This document shows positions 13,343-13,557 of a DNA stretch of 13,557 bases, piece by piece; positions within the stretch are counted from its first letter, which is position 1, and each line of letters begins with the position of its first letter. The position numbers and the translations under genes were made by a program. Source of the DNA: Actinomycetota bacterium (lineage in GTDB: Bacteria; Actinomycetota; Actinomycetes; Actinomycetales; Microbacteriaceae); the NCBI GenBank assembly GCA_009699665.1, contig WLNS01000027.1, positions 1-13,557 of the forward strand, in the 5' to 3' direction. The notes under the pieces are model-generated. The model did not search any database. It saw nothing but the letters and a program-made list of their open reading frames with translations, and was not told where the DNA came from.

Positions 13343-13557
13343 CTAGGCCGTGGGCGCATCCTGAGCCCGCAGGGCGCGGAACGCTGCATAATCGCTGTCG
13401 ACCAGATCTGCGTAGCCGAGCGCGTAGTCAGCAATGGCGTCATCAAATGCCTTGCCCTCGTCAAGATAGCCCGCGATAAGCGACGCATCCCCGGCGCGCG
13501 CGTGTGCCCGAGCCAACGCTGCCGCGCAGACGGCGGCATAGGCCTCAAAAGACGAGC
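13343..13557 (-). CDS. DUF2252 family protein, C-terminal fragment (gene runs off the window)
   Basis: An open frame without a start in the window enters at the right edge (first full codon at 13555) and gives 70 residues before TAG at 13343-13345. The residues ALARAHARAGD, then IAGYLDEGKAFDDAIADYALGYADLVDSDYAAF, match the C-terminus of DUF2252 proteins as I know them: ARAHARSGD, a YLG...FD.A segment, then FA..YADQ...DY. DUF2252 proteins are kinase-like-fold proteins of unknown function common in actinobacteria. The usual YADQ is YADL here. The gene ends 110 bases before metH, in the same direction, but metH has its own candidate promoter. The N-terminal part, including any catalytic residues, is outside the window. 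Confidence 0.8.
   Translation of the reverse strand, partial: SSFEAYAAVCAAALARAHARAGDASLIAGYLDEGKAFDDAIADYALGYADLVDSDYAAFRALRAQDAPTA

Noticed and set aside
13243..13548. A 101-codon minus-strand frame across the metH upstream region
   Set aside because: It overlaps the DUF2252 C-terminus in a different frame and runs into the metH promoter; the DUF2252 frame has clear family resemblance.

Overview
The window is GC-rich actinobacterial chromosome, most likely from Microbacteriaceae or a close relative in Micrococcales. The reasons are the gene families present (UPF0303, Sap/GAP-type membrane protein, DUF2252, an actinobacterial-style ECF transporter with a YWSxW lipoprotein), frequent GTG starts, start codons placed 6-7 nt after a TANNNT -10 box (leaderless style), and a palindrome of the 'GGTTTCGATACGC...CTACTCAACC' type that I associate with Microbacteriaceae intergenic repeats. 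This placement rests on recognition by eye; no database search was run. I see no phage, transposon, plasmid, CRISPR or rRNA genes.

Layout. (1) Bases 1-185: the 3' part of tRNA-Asp(GTC), a strong terminator, and a complete tRNA-Phe(GAA). (2) Bases 192-1733, minus strand: a two-gene unit of a UPF0303 (HbpS/GlcG-like) protein followed by a zinc-dependent CAD-type alcohol dehydrogenase. (3) Bases 1816-2499, plus strand: an unrecognised protein with a glycine-zipper-like hydrophobic patch and an acidic, glycine-rich tail, transcribed divergently from (2). (4) Bases 2580-6144, minus strand: a tightly spaced four-gene unit, in transcription order a Sap/GAP-type membrane protein, an AI-2E-family transporter, a nitrilase-superfamily amidase and a hemolysin-III/PAQR protein. 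(5) Bases 6207-9597, plus strand: a three-gene ECF-type vitamin uptake module made of a surface lipoprotein, a single-chain fusion of the T component with two ATPases, and an S component. (6) Bases 9648-13232, minus strand: metH, the cobalamin-dependent methionine synthase, convergent with (5). (7) Bases 13343-13557, minus strand: the 3' end of a DUF2252 gene.

How the genes fit together. The most coherent story is at the right-hand side. The ECF module looks like the actinobacterial type that carries a transcobalamin-C-terminal-like (DUF4430/SCO2322-like) lipoprotein, and it lies next to an enzyme that needs cobalamin. I infer, without proof, that the module imports a corrinoid used by MetH. 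The most unusual object is the 639-residue T-A1-A2 fusion: its T domain starts in what is normally the middle of the protein, and its second ATPase lacks the Q-loop glutamine. The rest is ordinary accessory metabolism and membrane functions.

Small-scale structure recurs. Short in-frame tandem repeats sit at the extreme ends of several genes, and three genes have leaderless-type promoters. No gene-free stretch exceeds 300 bases; the longest is about 110 bases upstream of metH.
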